Shown here: positions 57,841 through 64,000 of the stretch, piece by piece
How positions within the stretch are numbered: the stretch's first letter is position 1
Layout: each line of letters opens with the position of its first letter
Source of the DNA: Hemicentrotus pulcherrimus
Lineage: Eukaryota > Echinodermata > Echinoidea > Camarodonta > Strongylocentrotidae
DNA length: 64,000 bases
Direction of reading: 5' to 3'
Assembly: GCA_003118195.1 (NCBI GenBank)
Contig: BEXV01000041.1
Span: forward strand, 194,621 to 258,620
Position numbers and translations under genes: made by a program
Notes under the pieces: generated by a model
Database searches by the model: none
What the model was told of the DNA's origin: nothing
The model's input: only the letters and a program-made list of their open reading frames with translations

Positions 57841-60800
57841 TGAATGCCCTTCAAGACATGAATATTTCATTTCATGTGCAAACAAAATATTTCTGATTCA
57901 CCATATGAAGGCAGACAGTGATTTTGAGTTACATTCTTTATTAGGTGAATACTAGTTTTAAATACACACAAGAAAAGGGTGGAGTAGTAGCACATACATG
58001 TAAATGTAGGAGGGAACATGCAATCTTCTAAATTCACCATTCATGTGCCTACTGTCTTATGATACAATTTTTTTTTAAACACAAACTCATAATATTAAGA
58101 AGTTCCTTTTCCACCAAATTCAGATATCTGGAGTTTTATTTATTAACTCATATCTATAGAGAATTATCAGGGAGAGTCAATATACAATAATGATGATCTA
58201 GACTCTAGCGCGTCAAATATTGCCCCGTGCAATTTTCACACACATACTTTATGGTTCAAGAGCATACAAGTGGCAAACAGCCCTTGAGACCCGACTTATT
58301 TATCCAGCCGAATACTGCCTACACTGTACATGTATATTGGACTGTTTCTCCAGAAATCCTCCAAAGACCAGGTTCCTCTCCCCGAAAAAATTCTCATCAA
58401 AAAAGGTCAGACAAGTTCACTATAGTTGGAAGATTCATTCAAAATGGCTGGAAAACCGACATTCACCAATAAAATCTGACATAATATTGCCTCCAATTTG
58501 GTTTAGATTCAACTGGATGGGCAACTGTAATATATGATAGGATTCTGTTTAGCTGGCCCCTTTCTACAGGAGATAATGATGGAATAATATATGTGTTTGA
58601 GAATGATTCAATCCTGATTCAATAGATGATTATTCACACTCTAATAATAAAAATTGATTGATATTATTCTTCATCTGAACCCTTTACCGTGAAAACTTGC
58701 TATGAATAACCACTGTCTGTAACCATCCATAAGAAAATCACTATTGGCTAGTCAGAATCATGATTTCAGTGGCTTCCATCAATTATATTAAGTTGTTTTT
58801 TCATAACAAGTTTTGTGAAACAGCCTTTGATCTTCACTGAACTTCACTCGTTAGGGAAGGATATATTATCCACCACAATCATACACTCTCGGTAGCCAAT
58901 CCTAGCCAATCCTGGCCGTTAGACAGAATTGGGTGGATTGATTTCTGATCTATCGTAATAGACAGAAATGGTTCTGGCACTGCCATGATTATGCAGGATA
59001 GCGAAGCTCTGTCTACCATTTCATTAGGGATCATGGCATCCTGGTGGAATATTATGGCAAAAATCAATTGACCTTTTATTGGCATCGAGCTGCTGTTTCC
59101 ACCTCATTAAATAGACAGCATTTTTCATGTGCCGTGACAACGATAAGAATATATTGATTGATTCCATTTGATTTTGTATGACAGAGTTTATTTGCATCAG
59201 AGCCTGGTAGAATGGGTTAAATGGAGAGTATAAATTTTCTCCATATTCATCTTGGCTGAGTTTACTAGGGCAAAAATAGGAATGCTGACTTAATACTATC
59301 AAATCAGTCAAATGTTAAGTGATGCATGGAGGGGAAAAAATGCACATACCGGTATATATGTAACTAATGCCTAGTAATCATTTACCTAATAGCCAACATC
59401 AAGTACATCTTTCAATTGGGCAAGAATAAGAATAGAAAGAAAATGAAAGAATAATGATAATCAATCTAGTATGATATATTGTGATCAAAATCATTTTAAA
59501 AGCATTATGGAGAAAAGATCAGTAAGCACAAAGCATATACAGTATATTGGTATTATTATTCTACAAGTACCATTATCATTTCTAAATTTGATCAAGTGAT
59601 CACAGGTAAAGAAGCCAATTCCATTTTTAAGTAAATAAATGCATGTCTAGAACTGTAGTTCAATTTAAGTTGGGGTTAAAAACATCACAGATTACCCCCT
59701 GTGCAAGCACAGAGTGCCACACACACAAATGAAAAATGACAAAAATGAAATCACTGTAAAGAAATTTGTGAGGGGATGAACAAATAATAGAAATTTACTT
59801 CAAATGTCATATTCTGCTCACGATCTAGCGTTCAGTTATGTAGGCTAATGGTGGTTTAGGGAAAACAGAATGTAAGTGGGTTCTTTCCTTGACAAGGTCT
59901 TCTCCTATAAAAGTCACTGCATCGTCTGCATCTAGATGCAGGCATCGATCGGGGCAAAATTGATTACAGGATAGGAAAGAATGAGATTAGTATGAGATTA
60001 GTATGCGACAGGCCCCTTCCATGATCGAGGGAAGAAATGGTTAAGGTCTGCCTTTTATTGATGGATATTTATTGATAAGCTCAGTCGTAATGCTCTTGAT
60101 TTTTCTATTTTTTGGAACAGACTGCCTGCATTTGCAACTACTGGAAGGTTTTCATCCTTATTTTTCATCCCCTTTTTTGTCTACAGTGAAAATTTGACAA
60201 TTCAATTTTAAAGTACATCAAAAAGAGATGGCCTTCCCTCTTTTCTTGAAGATACAACTACATGTACAAATACACCATTGGTTAATATTCAGGATAGGAG
60301 AAAGGTTCTTTTTATGTTTAAGAAAAATATGGAAGCATCAGCATCGTCCTTCTTTCCAAATTCAAGAAATATCATAATGTTGCATTGAAACCCTTTTCTG
60401 TTTTTTCACCTAATAATCATTGATAAGATGAACCAACGAATAAATGAGGCAATTCAAGATGGTAAACAATGAGACCGAAAAAATGTCTTACTTTAAAGTT
60501 TTTTTCTCTTTTTAGAAATGCAGTAGACACTGGAAAGGCAACGTTGGAAGATGATTATCTTCCAAATCAAAATATATTGGCCTATTTACAAATATGATAC
60601 TTTGTTGACCTGCGATAGCTGTCAACCTATTTATAAACCAATTTGAAATACATTGTCGTCCTACCTCTACTTCAAATACCATTTTTTATAATGCATCACC
60701 TGCTTATATTTATTTCTATTGGTATCAGGAAGTTCTGTTTACCCCAATATTATCACTAGCTTTACAATCAAAGTTTTCCTACCTGTTGTAGTGACAACGC

Positions 60801-61845
60801 CAAATTGATGCTTTGAACAAAATCTACAATCAAATGAATCGAATTGCAACCTTGACATTCTCTTCTACGATTATAGACCAGTCCAAATTCTCTCATTTGA
60901 AATCTATTGAAAAGTCATGAATCAAAGCAGATGGTGCTGATTTTGAAAGATGATAATACACCCAAAATGACATTTAAATTGCTATTCATACCCCTGTATA
61001 GTAGACAACAATATGCTGGAACTCCACTCGCTGGAAAATTTTCTCAAGATAATGATCAATCGAATCAGAATGGTTAAGACTTAATTTGGAATGATCCTCC
61101 GTCGGTGGAACAGTAGATGACAAGGCATGTCAGAGTAAATTATGAATTTTGGCATGACAAAGATGATATCATCTTGTTGTCATCGACAACAGTTTCCCAA
61201 ATATCCTCCATATCTACATCCGAAGCCTCACTAAGACCGATTCCCACCAACTGATCTAGCAAAATCATGATTTCCCAATAAGTCGTGAGCATTTGCTGTC
61301 AATGGAATCACTTCTCGGATGATTTTCTAGACCTTAATTTTCTAAAAATTATCTACTCGAAAATTCATTAAATGTGAATGCCTTAGTGGATCAGGGAGAC
61401 AGCGATGTCAAACATGGGTTATGCAAAGCTGTTTTATATAGCCTGCCATTTGTGACAAAAACTGAACTGAGCACAAGATTGGGGGGGGGGGGACGAACAG
61501 CTCTCACTCTTGATTTAAGAACAAATGCATTATGGGATGGCAAACGGACATCGTTTTTTGAGTGGCGCGGAGAAGAGGTCCATCAAAATAAGTATTGCTT
61601 GAGGCCAAGCAAGTCATGTGTGCATTTGCATTTTATGATGAAAATCTAGAGCAATGCACCTCTGGGTTTTCAAGTATTTTATGGCAAAATTTCTCAACCA
61701 ACCAAACTTTTTACTTCTCCCTTGCCTGTACTTCAAACATGTGAGGGTCAGAAAGGGTAGTGAGCGCAGACGTTAAATGATAAGAAAATATTACGCTTGT
61801 GTTCCAAATACATATTGGTAACTTCTTTAAAATATACAATTTGTT

Positions 61846-61908
61846 GAGAGCCAGAGAGAGATTAACTCTATACATGTACATGTAACAGTAATTAAAGTTC
61901 TGGCTCTC
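61846..61908. repeat. Hairpin element (MITE-like)
   Basis: Left arm GAGAGCCAGAGAGAGATTAA, right arm TTAAAGTTCTGGCTCTC. The centre carries TACATGTACATGTA. Confidence 0.78.
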
Positions 61909-61949
61909 GTCAGATGATATCTATATCGACCTATGTATGGAATTATTTA

Positions 61950-62096
61950 CATATTGTGTTATTTGGTATTTGATTAAATATGTTTTATTCACAATTGCAA
62001 TTTGTATTTATAATGTATTCTAATCTTTGTAAAATATGTATAATTCAGTCGTTTAACTGCAAAACATGTTCGAATAAACCTTTATTGAATTGAATC
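61950..62096 (+). repeat. Possible LINE 3' end
   Basis: AT-rich sequence ends in CGAATAAACCTTTATTGAAT then TGAATC, resembling in the opposite orientation the tail at 31205-31330. Confidence 0.4.
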
Positions 62097-64000
62097 AACC
62101 TGAATCAATTTAGTGATCAGGTATATGTGTTAAAATGTTGAAAATATGAAACAGACTTTCTAAATAATATTATAATATCTTGTTGATAATTGAATGTTTA
62201 TTCAGTAGCAAAAAAGTGGCAAGTAATTTTGATACTACTTTAACATTCAACCACTAGACAAGTAATAAAATTTATATCCCATCCCACTATCTCTGTCATT
62301 TGTTCACTCTAACTACATGTTTTCCTTGCTTTTTTGCTATTTCATCTTTTTCAACTGTTATATTTTATTAAAAAACTTTTCCACTCAAGTCATTCAATAT
62401 CCATTAAAGAGATCATCAATTATATTACCCTGGTAGACAACATCTGAAATTTAAAATGTAGGCAACATATCAAGCTTTAATCTTTAAAATTTGAAAGATG
62501 ATATACTGTTTTGAGAATCTTCAAAAAGTGAACCCAAGTTATCTGTCATTCTGTGTCAATCATTTCCCCAATAGATTCACAACCCAAATCCTAAACAACA
62601 GAAAACAAGAACCAGGAAGACGTACTTCAATTTTTTCAAAGCATGACAAGCCACTTGCCATGGGCTATATAGGAGGGGGCGCCCAGGAATGAATGAGAAT
62701 CGGAAACAGTCGAGAAGGCATAATAATTTGAAGCATGGCTTGAAGCTTGGAATGCCTGTACAACCTTTGTTTTGGGGTATTTTCTCTCGAGTGCGAAAGA
62801 AATTGGCCGATTAGTCCGTTATGAATCACCTAGGTAATGTATTCTAACCACGCCACGTTATAAAGCAAGTGTGAGTGTCATTATTACTCTGAGAAGATAT
62901 TAATAAACTGAGTGATGTATCTAGGCCTACTCTCATTTCGTCTCGTCAATTAACCAATTAGGTGTTCTTGAAAAAGCTTTCCTAGGTAAAACTTGGGGCA
63001 TCCACATAAACTAATCTATGAGATTAAAAACAGAAAGGTAATTTTAAAAAACTTGCTCACATTATTTTCTTATTCTTACTGATAACTTCAAAAATACAGT
63101 AATGTAATCTCTTCAATAATCGCTCTCAAATGTCAATGACTGCATGTAGTGAAATTTGTGCATTATAATTTCTTTTCAAGACTAAAAATCACAAAAATAT
63201 AATGAAATTGAATTAATTCAAACAATTCTGTATTACCTTTGTTTGGTAGCACTTTCTTAGGTGGGTGTATTTCAGTAATAAACATATCTTTACAATGGCA
63301 TCAGTATTTCTGACATGGGGATGTATTGACAAGGGATAATATTAGCACTTTGTTTATTAATACTGATAATCAAGAAATGTTTACATGTACACTATACAAA
63401 TAATTCATACAAATGGTCAGAAATGTACATGGCTACATGTATGTCGATTATTACATGTTATTTCTTTTCAAACTCTTGGTTTCTACTCCACTGTAGACAA
63501 GACACTGTCTATAGCCACGTCAGCCCACGTTCCACAAACACTTGAGGAGATATACACCAATATAAACAAGTAGGACTAAAGGATGATCAGTGTAGGACAA
63601 ATAACCCTAGCTGGACACTGTTACTCATAACCTGGGAATGATCTGGGTGATATCAGGGTATTATTGTATCCCTCAGTGCACTTGTGAGGATGCCGATGTC
63701 GTCTCACTGACGAGGTACGTGCTGCACTAGCTGGTGCGCCAGGAAATGGATGTGATACGTGAGCCTGGCTAATTCAAATCAATATTAAAGAAGGCATATT
63801 GGCTTATGAATTTTACATGAATCACCTGACAGGTAAATCTGATTTTGGGGATTGTCTTCACCTTTCCTTGCATTCTGAAAATGGCATATCTTCTCCTTGC
63901 AGTCTGCTTTCAAACCAACGAAATGTATGAAATATGATCTTATAAAAAGTCTTATATTCAATACTTCTATAACTTTGTGCATGCTCTACCCCCCCCCCCC

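Larger units (their letters stand above)
54823..64000. other. Intron upstream of w1 (partial, over 9 kb)
   Basis: I found no cadherin-like peptide (no DxNDNxP or LDREE) on the minus strand, so this reads as intron leading to an exon beyond the window. It contains a three-copy tandem duplication (57385-57840), one hairpin element (61846-61908) and a possible LINE 3' end near 62096. The window ends in a C run (63989-64000). Confidence 0.75.

Noticed and set aside
58879..59311. Minus-strand frames upstream of w1, tested as possible cadherin exons
   Set aside because: No cadherin calcium-binding motifs (DxNDN, LDRE, DxD) and no suitable splice sites seen.

Overview
The window is animal nuclear DNA: AT-rich, with GT-AG introns, microsatellites and many small inverted-repeat elements. 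One protein-coding gene is recognisable. It lies on the minus strand and fills the window from about 267 to beyond 64000. It is an ortholog of the adhesion GPCR / seven-pass cadherin CELSR (Drosophila Flamingo/Starry night), a core planar cell polarity receptor. The organism is most likely an invertebrate deuterostome, with a sea urchin or other echinoderm as best guess. That guess rests on the protein's closeness to vertebrate CELSR, intron style, repeat style and N-gap style; it is inference.

Layout, read 5' to 3' on the minus strand. Exon 1 of the window (54822-54202) holds the post-cadherin membrane-adjacent region and two EGF modules. A 26-kb intron follows, then exons at 28.1 kb (EGF, start of LamG1), 23.8 kb (LamG1) and 12.2 kb (LamG1). 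A compact cluster of 14 exons runs from 9.0 kb to 0.27 kb: LamG1 end and EGF, LamG2, EGF, laminin-EGF, hormone-receptor motif, GAIN, GPS, and TM1-TM2. All 17 introns between the 18 exons have GT donors and AG acceptors on the minus strand, and the codon phases join without a break, giving 1278 continuous codons. The cadherin repeats and signal peptide (5') lie above 64000. TM3-TM7 and the cytoplasmic tail (3') lie below position 1.

The introns hold mobile and repeated DNA. There is a family of about 65-90 bp hairpin elements (at least six copies plus one half). Two elements are flanked by TTAA and two related ones probably by TA; one of the latter has a piece of LINE reverse transcriptase inside it. 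There is a 469-bp element with GGGTGCG ends, several three- and two-copy diverged tandem duplications, an interstitial TTAGGG array, long CT/GA/CA/GAT microsatellites and many G/C homopolymers. All three N gaps abut a G or C homopolymer.

I saw no second protein gene, tRNA, rRNA, CRISPR array or intact transposase. Other open frames in the introns are short, low-complexity or resemble nothing I know.
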